Shown: piece by piece, positions 41,831 through 49,944 of the stretch | Numbering within the stretch: the first letter of the stretch is position 1 | How the letters are laid out: every line of letters begins with the position of its first letter | DNA from: Fusobacterium sp. | Lineage (GTDB): Bacteria; Fusobacteriota; Fusobacteriia; Fusobacteriales; Fusobacteriaceae | Assembly (NCBI GenBank): GCA_019416865.1 | Contig: DXWL01000011.1 | Span: 1 to 55,959 of the forward strand | DNA length: 55,959 bases | Direction: 5' to 3' | The notes under the pieces: generated by a model | Told to the model about the DNA's origin: nothing | The model's database searches: none | Seen by the model: the letters and a program-made list of their open reading frames with translations, nothing else | Position numbers and translations under genes: made by a program

Positions 41831-43396
41831 TTGAGAAAAGAAACAGCTGATAAAGCACTTGAAACTCATCACAGTTCACACTTGAGCCTTTATTTTTACG
41901 GGGCAATAGTTGGAATAATAACAGGAACTGTGATAGTGGGTTACAGAGTTTCACTTAGTCTTGCTCAAAAATACAGAGAGATGTTTTATGGATATGTAAG
42001 ACATACTCTTTTTGATGCTCAGACTATTTTTGTTCTTGCCGTCCTTATTCTTGTAACTTCTGTTTTTCTTGGATATGTTGTTGTAAAATATCCGATGATA
42101 AAAGGAAGTGGAATTCCACAAGTAAAAGGAGTTCTTATAAGACAGATGGACTTCTCATGGGCAAGAGAACTGGCTGCAAAATTTGTTGGCGGAGTTGTGG
42201 CAGTGGGAAGTGGAATGTCTTTGGGAAGGGAAGGACCTTCTGTCCAGCTTGGAGCAGAAGTTGGAACGGGAGTTTTTAAAATTTTTAAAAGAAATGAATA
42301 TGATAAAAAATATTTAATTTCCTGTGGAGCGAGTGCAGGACTTGCAGCGGCATTTGGAGCGCCTCTTGCCGGAGTTGTTTTTGCAATAGAGGAACTTCAT
42401 AAATTTATGTCCCCTCTTCTTGTAACTTGTGTACTGATATCTTCTGTGTGTGCAGAGTTTGTATCAAAATATTTCTTTGGTTTCAATCCAAGTCTTAATA
42501 TTCAGGTTGATACAACTTACCAGCTGAAATATTATTTTTTAATAATAATTTTTGCTCTTCTGATGACAATAATAGGAAAACTTTTTGAAGAAGCACTTTT
42601 AAAAGGGCAGAAAATTTATGGAATGATAAAGCTAAATCCAATATTTAAACCAATTGTTATTATTACAATAACAGCTTTTATGGGAATATTTTTTGCTGAG
42701 GTAACAGGTGGAGAACATACTCTTGCAGAAAAAGTAATTTATGAAAGTTATGCTTATAAGACTCTTATAATTCTTTTTGTGCTTAAGTTTTTGTTTACTG
42801 CAGCTTGTTTTTCATCAGGAATTCCAGGCGGATTATTTCTTCCTATGATTGTTCTTGGAGCACTTGCGGGAAAAATTTATGGAATGTTTGTGATAAATCT
42901 TATTCCAGAAGTAACTCACGGATATGAAGTTTATTTTATAGTTCTTGGAATGGCTGCTCTTCTTACTGCTGTTATGAAAGCACCGATTACAAGTACGATA
43001 CTTATGCTTGAAGTTACAGGTTCATTCTCTCATTTTTTCCCTCTTGTAACAGTGTGTATGATTACTTTCCTTATGACAGAAGTTATAAAGATGAGATCTA
43101 TAAATGATATTCTTCTTGAAAATATGCTTCCAAAAGGACTGGATGAAAACGGAGATGATGAAAAGAAGATTACTATAAAAATTCCTGTGGGACTTGACTG
43201 TTCTATTGATGGCAAAAAAGTAAAAGAGGTATCATGGCCTGAAAAATGTTTGATTGTAGGAATTGACAGAGGGGACAGAGAAATTATCCCTCATGGAGAA
43301 ACTAAAATTCTTGCAGGTGATGTTTTAGTATTCTTAATGGATGAAAGAACAGCTTCAAGAGTGAAACCTAAGTTAATAGAGATGGGAGAAGCATAA
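41831..43396 (+). CDS. ClC family chloride/proton antiporter with TrkA-C domain
   Basis: 521 residues, about 440 in the membrane. Selectivity-filter motifs: GSGIPQVKG (near 91), GREGPSVQLG (near 134), AFGAPLAGVVFAIEE (near 176, carrying the external gating Glu position in GREGP and internal EE) and SGIPGGLFLPMIVLGALAGKIYG (near 330). A cytosolic TrkA_C-type domain covers ~445-520. It starts at TTG 41831 with GGGGAGG upstream. cutC follows 3 bases after, so the two are cotranscribed. The upstream 115 bases are AT-rich with no clear promoter. Confidence 0.92.
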   Translation: MRKETADKALETHHSSHLSLYFYGAIVGIITGTVIVGYRVSLSLAQKYREMFYGYVRHTLFDAQTIFVLAVLILVTSVFLGYVVVKYPMIKGSGIPQVKGVLIRQMDFSWARELAAKFVGGVVAVGSGMSLGREGPSVQLGAEVGTGVFKIFKRNEYDKKYLISCGASAGLAAAFGAPLAGVVFAIEELHKFMSPLLVTCVLISSVCAEFVSKYFFGFNPSLNIQVDTTYQLKYYFLIIIFALLMTIIGKLFEEALLKGQKIYGMIKLNPIFKPIVIITITAFMGIFFAEVTGGEHTLAEKVIYESYAYKTLIILFVLKFLFTAACFSSGIPGGLFLPMIVLGALAGKIYGMFVINLIPEVTHGYEVYFIVLGMAALLTAVMKAPITSTILMLEVTGSFSHFFPLVTVCMITFLMTEVIKMRSINDILLENMLPKGLDENGDDEKKITIKIPVGLDCSIDGKKVKEVSWPEKCLIVGIDRGDREIIPHGETKILAGDVLVFLMDERTASRVKPKLIEMGEA

Positions 43397-43399
43397 GAT

Positions 43400-44008
43400 A
43401 TGATAAAAGAATTTTGTGCAGGTTCATTTTATGACGCTTTGGCTGCTGAAAAAAGAGGGGCTGACAGGATAGAGCTTTGTGATAATTTGACTGAAGGAGG
43501 AACAACTCAGTCATATGGAACAATAAAATTGGCTCTTGAGAGGTTGGATATTCCTGTGTTTCCAATTATAAGACCAAGAGGAGGAAATTTTTTCTACTCT
43601 GCTGAAGAGTTAGAGATTATGAGAGAAGATGTTTTAATGTGTAAATCTCTTGGGGCAAAAGGTGTTGTTCTTGGAATGCTTACCGAAGATAAAAAAATAG
43701 ATATATCTCTTGTGAAAGAGTTTGTTGCTTTGGCTCATCCAATGGAAGTAACTTTTCATAAGGCTGTAGATGAGGTTTCAGATCCTGTTGAAGCTGTGGA
43801 TATTTTAGCAGAGGCAGGAATAAAGAGGATACTTACTTCTGGAACAAAAGCGACAGCTCTTGAAGGTACAGAAATTTTAAAAAAGATGATAAAAAGAGCA
43901 GAGGGAAAAATAACCATTGTTGTTGCTGGGGGAGTTACTGCTGAAAATTTTGATGAAGTTTTTAGAAAAACAATGTCTTCAGAATATCATGGTAAAAAAA
44001 TTGTATAA
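43400..44008 (+). CDS. cutC: CutC family TIM-barrel protein (short form)
   Basis: 202 residues. Matches CutC throughout: FCAGSFYDALAAEKRGADRIELCDNLTEGGTTQSYG (start), PIIRPRGGNFFYS, MEVTFHKAVDEVSDP, KRILTSGTKATALEG and VVAGGVTAENFDEV. It stops shortly after SEYHGKK, the place of the conserved 'EfHgSa' motif, so it lacks the last ~40 residues found in longer CutC proteins such as E. coli's. A copper role is historical and doubtful for the family; the substrate is unknown. Coupled to the ClC gene. Confidence 0.9.
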   Translation: MIKEFCAGSFYDALAAEKRGADRIELCDNLTEGGTTQSYGTIKLALERLDIPVFPIIRPRGGNFFYSAEELEIMREDVLMCKSLGAKGVVLGMLTEDKKIDISLVKEFVALAHPMEVTFHKAVDEVSDPVEAVDILAEAGIKRILTSGTKATALEGTEILKKMIKRAEGKITIVVAGGVTAENFDEVFRKTMSSEYHGKKIV

Positions 44009-44090
44009 AATTTACAAAAAAAATTTAAGTTTTAAATTCTGAAAAAAGCAGAATAAAAACTGTGAAAAATAAAATATGCAAAAAAAGTAG

Positions 44091-44119
44091 TTGACAAATA
44101 AGAAATATAGGAGTATCCT
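44091..44119 (+). promoter_or_regulatory. sigma-70 promoter of the histidine leader / amino-acid ABC operon
   Basis: TTGACA (44091-44096), 17-base spacer, TATCCT (44114-44119). Transcript start near 44126, about 34 bases before the leader peptide ATG. Confidence 0.85.
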
Positions 44120-44159
44120 TACTTCATAAGAACTTAATTAAAATTTAAAGGAGAAAATC

Positions 44160-44216
44160 ATGTTAGTAAATGTTTTAGCAGTTGTAAAAAATACAATACA
44201 TCATCACCATAGATAG
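44160..44216 (+). CDS. histidine leader peptide (18 aa, four consecutive His codons)
   Basis: ATG 44160, preceded by AAAGGAG (44148-44154), opens an 18-codon frame reading MLVNVLAVVKNTIHHHHR and stopping at TAG 44214-44216. The four His codons (44199-44210, CAT CAT CAC CAT) sit just before the stop, the classic layout of an attenuator control peptide. It is followed by a 16-bp hairpin and an intrinsic terminator before an amino-acid ABC transporter. Ribosome stalling on His codons when charged tRNA-His is scarce would report histidine status (known for enterobacterial his leaders, inferred here). The 384 bases between cutC and the binding protein hold only this regulatory region. Confidence 0.82.
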   Translation: MLVNVLAVVKNTIHHHHR

Positions 44217-44239
44217 AGAGTTTGTTTTTATGACGGGTT

Positions 44240-44289
44240 CATAGATACAGACTCATGTTGAAATACAAAAATTTGAGTCTGTATCTATG
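44240..44289 (+). promoter_or_regulatory. leader hairpin (16-bp perfect stem) of the histidine attenuator
   Basis: Left arm 44240-44255 and right arm 44274-44289 are perfectly complementary over 16 bp, with an 18-base A/T loop and no T tract, so it is not itself a terminator. The right arm can instead pair for 9 bp (44282-44290) with CCATAGATA in the leader peptide's last codons (44207-44215), an alternative fold that a ribosome on the His codons would prevent. Confidence 0.7.
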
Positions 44290-44327
44290 GCAAGAGAGCT
44301 AAAATTAAAATGTTTTTCTGTTAACAT

Positions 44328-44361
44328 AAAGCCATTTGATACATTCAAATGGCTTTTTTAT
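44328..44361 (+). terminator. attenuator terminator before the amino-acid ABC operon
   Basis: Perfect 12-bp stem AAAGCCATTTGA (44328-44339) / TCAAATGGCTTT (44345-44356) with 5-base loop, followed by TTTTTA, 32 bases before the binding-protein ATG and inside its transcript. Confidence 0.88.
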
Positions 44362-44392
44362 ATATTAAAAATAAATTTAGGAGGAGAGAGTT

Positions 44393-45163
44393 ATGAAAAG
44401 ATTATTTACAGTTGTTATGATGTTATTTGTTTTAGTTACTGGTGTATTTGGTGCTGATAAATCTTTTGAAAAGATTCAGAAAAATGGAAAGTTTATTGTA
44501 GGACTGGATGCAACATTTGCTCCTATGGGATTCAGAGGCGAAGATGGAGAGATTGTAGGTTTTGATATTGATCTTGCAAAAGAAGTGGCAAGAAGATGGG
44601 GAGTAGAGGTTGAGTTTAAGCCATGTGAATGGGATGGAATTATATTTGATTTAAACAGTGGAAATATTGATATGGTATGGAATGGAATGACAATGACAGA
44701 AGAAAGAAAAAGACAGGCAGCTTTCTCTGAACCATATTTTACTGATGGACAGCTTATTTTTTCTAAAAGAGAGGCAAAGGTAAATACAGTTGCAGAGCTT
44801 GAAGGAAAAGTTGTAGGGCTTCAGCTTGGAAGTTCAGCAGACTATGCAGTTCAAAAAAGTGATGTGTTTTCAAAAATAAAAGAAGTAAAAAAATATGCAA
44901 CTAATGTGGAAGCATTGATGGATCTTGAAGCTGGAAGAACAGATGCAGTTGTGGTAGATACTGTTGCAGGAAAATACTATAATTCTAAAAGAGCAACTCT
45001 TACTTATTCAGAAGAATCTCTTACAAAAGAATATTACGGTGTAGCAATGAGAAAAAAAGATAAAGCCTTAGTTGAGAAATTAAATGCAACTTTAAACGAA
45101 ATGAAAGCAGACGGAACATTTGAAAAAATTTCTGAAAAATGGTTTGGAAAAGAGGAGAATTAA
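44393..45163 (+). CDS. polar amino-acid ABC transporter substrate-binding protein (probably histidine)
   Basis: 256 residues with a Sec signal peptide (MKRLFTVVMMLFVLVTGVFGA, cleavage after GVFGA) and no lipobox Cys, so free in the periplasm. The SBP_bac_3 fold is clear: GKFIVGLDATFAPMGFRGEDGEIVGFDIDLAKEVA (near 32-66), IDMVWNGMTMTEERKRQAAFSEPYF (near 100-125), GLQLGSSADYAV and the C-terminal ALVEKLNATLNEMKADGTFEKISEKWFG. AGGAGG precedes the ATG. Family members bind His, Arg, Gln or Cys. The His-rich leader upstream points to histidine (inference). Confidence 0.93.
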   Translation: MKRLFTVVMMLFVLVTGVFGADKSFEKIQKNGKFIVGLDATFAPMGFRGEDGEIVGFDIDLAKEVARRWGVEVEFKPCEWDGIIFDLNSGNIDMVWNGMTMTEERKRQAAFSEPYFTDGQLIFSKREAKVNTVAELEGKVVGLQLGSSADYAVQKSDVFSKIKEVKKYATNVEALMDLEAGRTDAVVVDTVAGKYYNSKRATLTYSEESLTKEYYGVAMRKKDKALVEKLNATLNEMKADGTFEKISEKWFGKEEN

Positions 45164-45165
45164 TT

Positions 45166-45795
45166 ATGCAGAATGACATTTTATTTATACTGAAAGGATT
45201 AGGGCTTACTGTTAATCTATATATTTTAACAATGGTGTTCTCTCTTCCTTTGGGAGTTTTACTATCACTTGGAAGATTAAAAAATAAAGGAGTAATAAAT
45301 AATATAATTTTATTATATACTTCTGTATTCAGAGGAACTCCCCTTCTTCTGCAGCTGTTCTTTGTATATTATGGGCTTCCTATGATTTTGGGGCTTAGAT
45401 TTACCCCTTTTACAGCAGCTGTAGTAACATTTGTAATAAACTACGCAGCATATTTCTGTGAAATATTCAGAGGAAGTATTTTAGGAATAGAGCAGGGGCA
45501 GTATGAAGCGGCAAAAGTATTGGGAATGTCATACTGGCAGACAATGAGAAGAATAATTATCCCTCAATCCCTTTTAACAGCTTTGCCTCCTCTTTCAAAT
45601 GAGGCAATCTCCCTTATAAAAGATACTTCTCTTGTATCTGCAATAGGGATGGCAGAGATTTTAAGAAATTCAAGAGAGCTTGTAACTCGTGATTTTTCTA
45701 TTATTCCATTTATAATTTGTGCTGTACTTTATCTTTTAATGTCAATGGTAGTAATTGCATTCTTTAAAAAATTAGAAGAAAAGGTGATGATTTAA
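45166..45795 (+). CDS. polar amino-acid ABC transporter permease (HisM/HisQ/GlnP family)
   Basis: 209 residues with five predicted helices. The start GLGLTVNLYILTMVFSLPLGVLLSLGR and the FRGTPLLLQLFFVYYGLP segment (near 53-70) are diagnostic, and the EAA docking loop is YEAAKVLGMSYWQTMRRIIIPQSLLTALPPLSNEAISLIKDTSL. ATG 45166 has GAGGAG upstream; an earlier in-frame ATG at 45139 lies within the preceding gene. Its stop shares one base with the ATPase start. As the only permease gene, it probably forms a homodimer. Confidence 0.94.
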   Translation: MQNDILFILKGLGLTVNLYILTMVFSLPLGVLLSLGRLKNKGVINNIILLYTSVFRGTPLLLQLFFVYYGLPMILGLRFTPFTAAVVTFVINYAAYFCEIFRGSILGIEQGQYEAAKVLGMSYWQTMRRIIIPQSLLTALPPLSNEAISLIKDTSLVSAIGMAEILRNSRELVTRDFSIIPFIICAVLYLLMSMVVIAFFKKLEEKVMI

Positions 45796-46433
45796 TGTCT
45801 TGTATATCAGTGAGAAATCTTCATAAACAATTTAAAAATGATGAGATTTTAAGAGGAATAGATTTGGATATTGAAAAAGGAGAGGTTGTTTCAATTATAG
45901 GAGCATCAGGAGGGGGAAAATCGACTTTTTTGAGATGCATGATAGGACTTGAAGATATAAGTTCAGGAACTATTGAAACCCCTGATAAGAGTAAAATGGG
46001 AATGGTTTTCCAATCCTTTAATCTTTTTCCTCATAAAACAGCAGCACAAAATATTATGGAATCTCTTATTGTTGTAGATAAAATGGATAAGAAAGAAGCA
46101 AGGGAGATTGCACTTAATCTTCTTGACAAGGTAGGTTTGAAAGATAAGGCTGATATGTATCCTAAAACTCTTTCAGGAGGTCAAAAGCAAAGAGTAGCTA
46201 TAGCAAGAGCTCTTGCTAAAAATCCTGAGGTACTTCTGTTTGATGAGCCTACTTCAGCTCTTGATCCAGAGATGGTAAAAGAGGTACAGAATGTTATTGC
46301 TTTTTTAAGGGATAACAGCAATATTACAATGGTTATTGTAAGTCATGAGATAGATTTTGTAAATCAGATTTCAGATAGAATCGTTGTGATGGAAAAAGGA
46401 AAGATAAAAGAGATTATAAATAACAGAAAATAA
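45795..46433 (+). CDS. polar amino-acid ABC transporter ATPase (HisP/GlnQ family)
   Basis: 212 residues, slightly short for the family (~240), missing part of the strand 1-2 region. All catalytic motifs are intact: Walker A IIGASGGGKSTFLRCM (near 35-50), Q-loop VFQSFNLFPHKT, signature LSGGQKQRVAIARAL (near 127-141), Walker B LLFDEPTSALDPEMV and switch His VSHEIDF. Completes the binding protein, permease and ATPase importer under the histidine leader. Ends inside the first bases of the repeat hairpin that terminates the operon. Confidence 0.94.
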   Translation: MSCISVRNLHKQFKNDEILRGIDLDIEKGEVVSIIGASGGGKSTFLRCMIGLEDISSGTIETPDKSKMGMVFQSFNLFPHKTAAQNIMESLIVVDKMDKKEAREIALNLLDKVGLKDKADMYPKTLSGGQKQRVAIARALAKNPEVLLFDEPTSALDPEMVKEVQNVIAFLRDNSNITMVIVSHEIDFVNQISDRIVVMEKGKIKEIINNRK

Positions 46434-46636
46434 AAAACTGTTGTTGCTTTGTAAATAGTAAAATTCACTAAGAAAAAATATCAGCTATTTATATTGCTCA
46501 TTTCACTAAAAATGATAAACTCGGACTTTGTCCTTAAACATATCATTTTTCAGCGTTCAATTCGCTTCATAAATTATGCAGATATTTTTAATATCGTGAA
46601 TTTTACTTTTACAAACATAAAATTACAACAGTTTTT
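46433..46636. repeat. ~200-bp imperfect hairpin repeat (MITE-like / palindromic unit), copy 1
   Basis: The outer 12 bases AAAAACTGTTGT (46433-46444) and ACAACAGTTTTT (46625-46636) are perfect inverted repeats. Further inside, GTAAAATTCAC pairs with GTGAATTTTAC, AAAAATATCAGC with GCAGATATTTTT and AAAAATGATA with TATCATTTTT, so the whole unit folds into one long, interrupted hairpin. It lies between two converging genes and so can terminate both. The left 43 bases recur at 55916 (36/43 identical). The 113-residue open frame crossing it is not a gene. Confidence 0.75.
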
Positions 46637-46640
46637 GTTT

Positions 46641-47606
46641 TTAGGCTGTTATTTTTCTCTCTTGAAAAGAGATTTGAAAGACAGGTGCAAATCTTTCAAA
46701 AACTTCATGAACAGAGATAATATCATTTATTTTCCAAGCATCTCTTCCAGCAAAGAAAATACCATTTTCGTAATCTCCCTTATGTCCATCTATAAGTCTT
46801 TGGCTTACACAGAAGTTTCTGCTGCAGTGTTTTAAGCACCCTGAACAAGTTTTAGGAGTCAATTTTTCTTCAGAAAGAAGTTTTTCAACATAAGGGCTTG
46901 TAATTGCATTTGCAGGAAGTCCTACAGAACTCATTATTTTAACAATATCCCCTTGTTTACAATTTACATACATATTTTTAAAAGTATCACTTACATCACA
47001 TTCATGAGTAGCAACAAAACGGCTTCCCATTTGTACTCCCACAGTTCCAAGAGAAAGCATTCTTTCAGCATCAGCAGGTGTGATAACCCCTCCTGCACCA
47101 AATACAGGAATTTTAACATTACTTGTAATCTCTTCCATGATATCCCAAGAATCAAGTTCTGTTCCAAGATGTCCTCCTGCATTTCCTCCTTCAACAACAA
47201 TGGCATCAGCACCAAGTTTTTCAGAAATTTTAGCAAGTTTTAGAGATGATACAATAGGGAAAAGTTTTATTCCTGTACCTTTTACCATAGAGAAGATATC
47301 TCTTGAGAAACCTGCACCACAGATGATAACATCTACTTTTTCTTCAATACAAGTATTTACAAGATTTATAAAATTTGAAGCAGCAAACATAATGTTTACT
47401 CCTAATGCTCCCCCTTTGTTTGTAATCAATTTTCTTGCTTTTCTTATTTCTGCTCTAAGTTCTTCTACAGGAAGAGCAGTTCCAGCAATAACTCCTATCC
47501 CTCCTTCATTGGCAACAGCAGCAGCAAGTTTTGACATAGAACATCTTATTGCCATTCCTCCTTGAATGATAGGAATATTTATTTTTAATCCGTTTATATT
47601 TAACAT
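46641..47606 (-). CDS. nitronate monooxygenase-like FMN enzyme (NMO/FabK family)
   Basis: 321 residues, FMN-binding TIM barrel. Motifs: IPIIQGGMAI (start), GGIGVIAG, VNIMFAASNF, VDVIICGAGF, DAIVVEGGNAGGHLG (catalytic His region, near 140) and PVFGAGGVITPADAERMLSLGTVGVQMGSRFVATHEC. The C-terminus carries an extra cysteine cluster, C-x2-C-x3-C-x4-C (CSGCLKHCSRNFC, near 265-277), not needed for flavin chemistry and perhaps a metal or Fe-S site. It could be a nitronate oxidase or an enoyl-ACP reductase II-like enzyme; sequence favours the NMO group. Upstream 47607-47833 is AT-rich with no gene I can see. Confidence 0.85.
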   Translation of the reverse strand: MLNINGLKINIPIIQGGMAIRCSMSKLAAAVANEGGIGVIAGTALPVEELRAEIRKARKLITNKGGALGVNIMFAASNFINLVNTCIEEKVDVIICGAGFSRDIFSMVKGTGIKLFPIVSSLKLAKISEKLGADAIVVEGGNAGGHLGTELDSWDIMEEITSNVKIPVFGAGGVITPADAERMLSLGTVGVQMGSRFVATHECDVSDTFKNMYVNCKQGDIVKIMSSVGLPANAITSPYVEKLLSEEKLTPKTCSGCLKHCSRNFCVSQRLIDGHKGDYENGIFFAGRDAWKINDIISVHEVFERFAPVFQISFQERKITA

Positions 47607-47833
47607 AAAAACCCCCTATTAATATTATTACATATATTATAACATTGTTATGAAATAAAAGAAAATATTAAATTACATATGTTTTTTAAAAAACAAAGAA
47701 TTTTAAAAAATATAATTTAAAATATTTAAAATAAAAGTTTTATAGAAAATAAAATTTGTTTGAAAAATAATAAAAAAACATAAAAAGATATAAGCAAAAA
47801 CAGAAAAATAGAGGAGTTTTGTTATAAAATAAA

Positions 47834-47872
47834 AAACCGATTTGAAAAATTTTAAATAGTTCAAATCGGTTT
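47834..47872 (-). terminator. intrinsic terminator after the TetR gene
   Basis: Perfect 13-bp stem AAACCGATTTGAA (47834-47846) / TTCAAATCGGTTT (47860-47872). The minus strand continues into a T-rich tract. Confidence 0.85.
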
Positions 47873-47878
47873 AATAAT

Positions 47879-48442
47879 TTATTTATTATAATCTTCAAGT
47901 CTTTTATACAGCATTGTTGCAGCTCCTGCCATAAGTCTTTCCTGAATATATTTATCATCAGGAGTGAAAAATCCTGTGGCAATAAGAGTTGCCAGTCCAT
48001 GAGCATAAGTCCAGCAGTCAAAGAAAAGTTCATCTTTAAACTCTTCAGAAAGATTTTCAAATCTGTTGTCTTTGTTCATCTCAACTTTTATAGCATCTCT
48101 GAACTCTCTTATAAGGTCAGAGAAAGAATTTTCTCTTAAGAAAATAGATGAGAAAAGTTTTTTGTTTTCTCTGGCAAATGTACAGATACCAATACCTATA
48201 TTAAGATATATTTTATCTGTAACAGGTCTTTTTACATATTCAAGAAATCTATTTTTTGCGACAGCTATAAGTTCTTTTTTCAAATCTGTAATAGAAGTGT
48301 AGTGTGCATATATAGGTGCAGGGGAAGAGTTAAGAACTTTTCCTACATTTCTTGCTGTAATAACTTCAAGACCTTCGTTTTCAAAAAGTGCAAAAGCCTG
48401 TTCAAATATCTGTTCTTTTGAAAAGACAGGTTTTTTAGGCAT
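47879..48442 (-). CDS. TetR/AcrR family transcriptional regulator
   Basis: About 187 residues. The N-terminal HTH reads FSKEQIFEQAFALFENEGLEVITARNVGKVLNSSPAPIYAHYTSITDLKKELI (first ~60 residues), a typical TetR DNA-binding domain; the remainder is a helical ligand-binding and dimerisation domain. Start ATG 48442 with GGAGG upstream; an in-frame ATG at 48457 overlaps that site. A 30-bp palindrome overlaps its own promoter, so autoregulation is likely, and the upstream porin gene has a similarly placed palindrome. Ligand unknown; a fatty acid or other hydrophobic compound would fit the FadL-like neighbour. Confidence 0.92.
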   Translation of the reverse strand: MPKKPVFSKEQIFEQAFALFENEGLEVITARNVGKVLNSSPAPIYAHYTSITDLKKELIAVAKNRFLEYVKRPVTDKIYLNIGIGICTFARENKKLFSSIFLRENSFSDLIREFRDAIKVEMNKDNRFENLSEEFKDELFFDCWTYAHGLATLIATGFFTPDDKYIQERLMAGAATMLYKRLEDYNK

Positions 48443-48464
48443 ATAATCTACCTCCATATATTAT

Positions 48465-48498
48465 ATAAGACTGTATAAATTCATACAGTCTTATTATA
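48465..48498 (-). promoter_or_regulatory. TetR gene promoter with overlapping palindromic operator
   Basis: Palindrome arms ATAAGACTGTA (48465-48475) and TACAGTCTTAT (48484-48494) are perfect. On the minus strand an extended -10 (TG-C-TATAAT, TATAAT = 48498-48493) overlaps its first two bases, so a bound repressor would cover the start point. It could also form an RNA hairpin. Confidence 0.65.
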
Positions 48499-48508
48499 GC
48501 ATATTATT

Positions 48509-49918
48509 TTAGAATTTTTTAGTATAACTGAATCCAATTGATGAAATATTTTTATCATATCTTTGGTTATTAGCTCCCGGATATTTTTCAGAGAATTTTC
48601 CATTTGTAGATTCATAGAAATAATGGCTTGTTGATACTACCCATTCTGTATCTTCATCAGGTCTGTATTTAATCCCTACACCTACAAGAGTTGAATCAAT
48701 AGCAAACTCTACATCAGTGAAAGATTCTGCTTTTGCTCCTGTTTTAGCATAGTTTACTCCTCCAAGAACAGCCCATTTTTCATTTAACCAATATTCAGTA
48801 CCAACAGAGATTTCCCAACCATTATCATATTCCATTCCAGTTTCAGCTTCTTTGGTAACAGGATTTACATATACCACATCTTTATCAATTTTAGCTGATT
48901 CATTGAAATAGTAGTTTGCTCCATAGAACATTGTCCATCTGTCTGTAACTTTTTGTGAAGCTCCCACAGCTAAGATAGCAGGAAGATCTCTTCTATATTT
49001 TGCTCCATCTTTATATTGAGGGAAGAAAGCATTAAATCCAAGTCCATTAAGACTTCCTAATATAGGATTATTTATTTGTTCACCAATAGGTCCTAAATAT
49101 GGATTATTAATATATGTTTCTTTTGTATCAGCTTCAAATTCCATTTTTATTTTTGTATCATATCTCATTGCAAAGTTCCATGCATCATTATAAGCATAGT
49201 TTAAACCAAATTGTCCTCCAAATCCCCATGCAGTTCTTTCAGAATCTATATCAGCATAAAGTTTACCAGCATTTTTTATTTTTCCCTGACTTCCTCTATC
49301 TACTAAATTTGAAATTTTTTCTAAATCAGCATTAAGTTCAGCTTTTAAATTTCTCCAACCATATACCACTCTACCTGCTGCTGAAAGAGAAAGTTTTTCA
49401 TTTACTTTCCAAGCCATACCAAGAGTAGTTTGAGCATACATATTTTCTCCTTCTGCCCAAGAACCTTTATCTTTAGCACCTGCAGCAGCTAAAGCATCTT
49501 CTAATACTTTTAATCCTGCAAATCCATCCTCATATTTTAAATCTCCTCCTCCTGCAATTCCTCCAAATGTCCAGAAGTAAGCTCTGTTATCATCTTTTTT
49601 AAATAGTGCAAAGTTAGGAATAGGAGCAAGTAAATCAGCATCATATTTGTTGCTAGTACCATAAGTATTAACATCATATTTCATTGTTTCTTCTCCGATT
49701 GCTAACTGAACTCCTCCAGTGAAATATGTTCCGTTTTTCAATCTCATAAGCCCTGCAGGGTTGTAGTATACTGATGTAGTAGCACTGATAGCCCCTTGTT
49801 GAGCCATGTTTGCATTATACTCTGCTGTATAGTTTTGAATATGGTCTATTGAAGCACCAAAAGCGGCAGTTCCCATAGACGCAATAAGTGTAATTAATCC
49901 AAATTTTCTTAAATTCAT
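48509..49918 (-). CDS. outer-membrane porin of the OmpP1/FadL/TodX family
   Basis: 469 residues. The signal peptide MNLRKFGLITLIASMGTAAFGA ends at ~22. The mature start, SIDHIQNYTAEYNANMAQQGAISATTSVYYNPAGLMRL, carries the hatch-domain NPAG signature of FadL. Repeating amphipathic strands run to a C-terminal Phe (SYTKKF), the beta-barrel insertion signal. The family carries long-chain fatty acids or other hydrophobic compounds across the outer membrane. ATG 49918 has GGGGAGG upstream; a TTG at 49939 overlaps that site. It has its own promoter and palindrome and lies just upstream of the TetR gene. Confidence 0.93.
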   Translation of the reverse strand: MNLRKFGLITLIASMGTAAFGASIDHIQNYTAEYNANMAQQGAISATTSVYYNPAGLMRLKNGTYFTGGVQLAIGEETMKYDVNTYGTSNKYDADLLAPIPNFALFKKDDNRAYFWTFGGIAGGGDLKYEDGFAGLKVLEDALAAAGAKDKGSWAEGENMYAQTTLGMAWKVNEKLSLSAAGRVVYGWRNLKAELNADLEKISNLVDRGSQGKIKNAGKLYADIDSERTAWGFGGQFGLNYAYNDAWNFAMRYDTKIKMEFEADTKETYINNPYLGPIGEQINNPILGSLNGLGFNAFFPQYKDGAKYRRDLPAILAVGASQKVTDRWTMFYGANYYFNESAKIDKDVVYVNPVTKEAETGMEYDNGWEISVGTEYWLNEKWAVLGGVNYAKTGAKAESFTDVEFAIDSTLVGVGIKYRPDEDTEWVVSTSHYFYESTNGKFSEKYPGANNQRYDKNISSIGFSYTKKF

Positions 49919-49944
49919 TTTTATTAATAGCCTCCCCAAATAAA

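Noticed and set aside
43400..44008. CutC as a pseudogene because it is short
   Set aside because: All internal motifs are intact and the frame ends cleanly; shorter CutC proteins plausibly exist in other bacteria, so it is kept as a short-form gene.
44120..44392. T-box riboswitch before the amino-acid ABC operon
   Set aside because: No T-box consensus sequence or specifier-loop arrangement is visible. The in-frame leader peptide with four His codons and its ribosome site explain the region better.
46494..46835. 113-residue open frame on the + strand
   Set aside because: It starts inside the hairpin repeat and runs antisense through the nitronate-monooxygenase-like gene; no ribosome site and no coherent protein.
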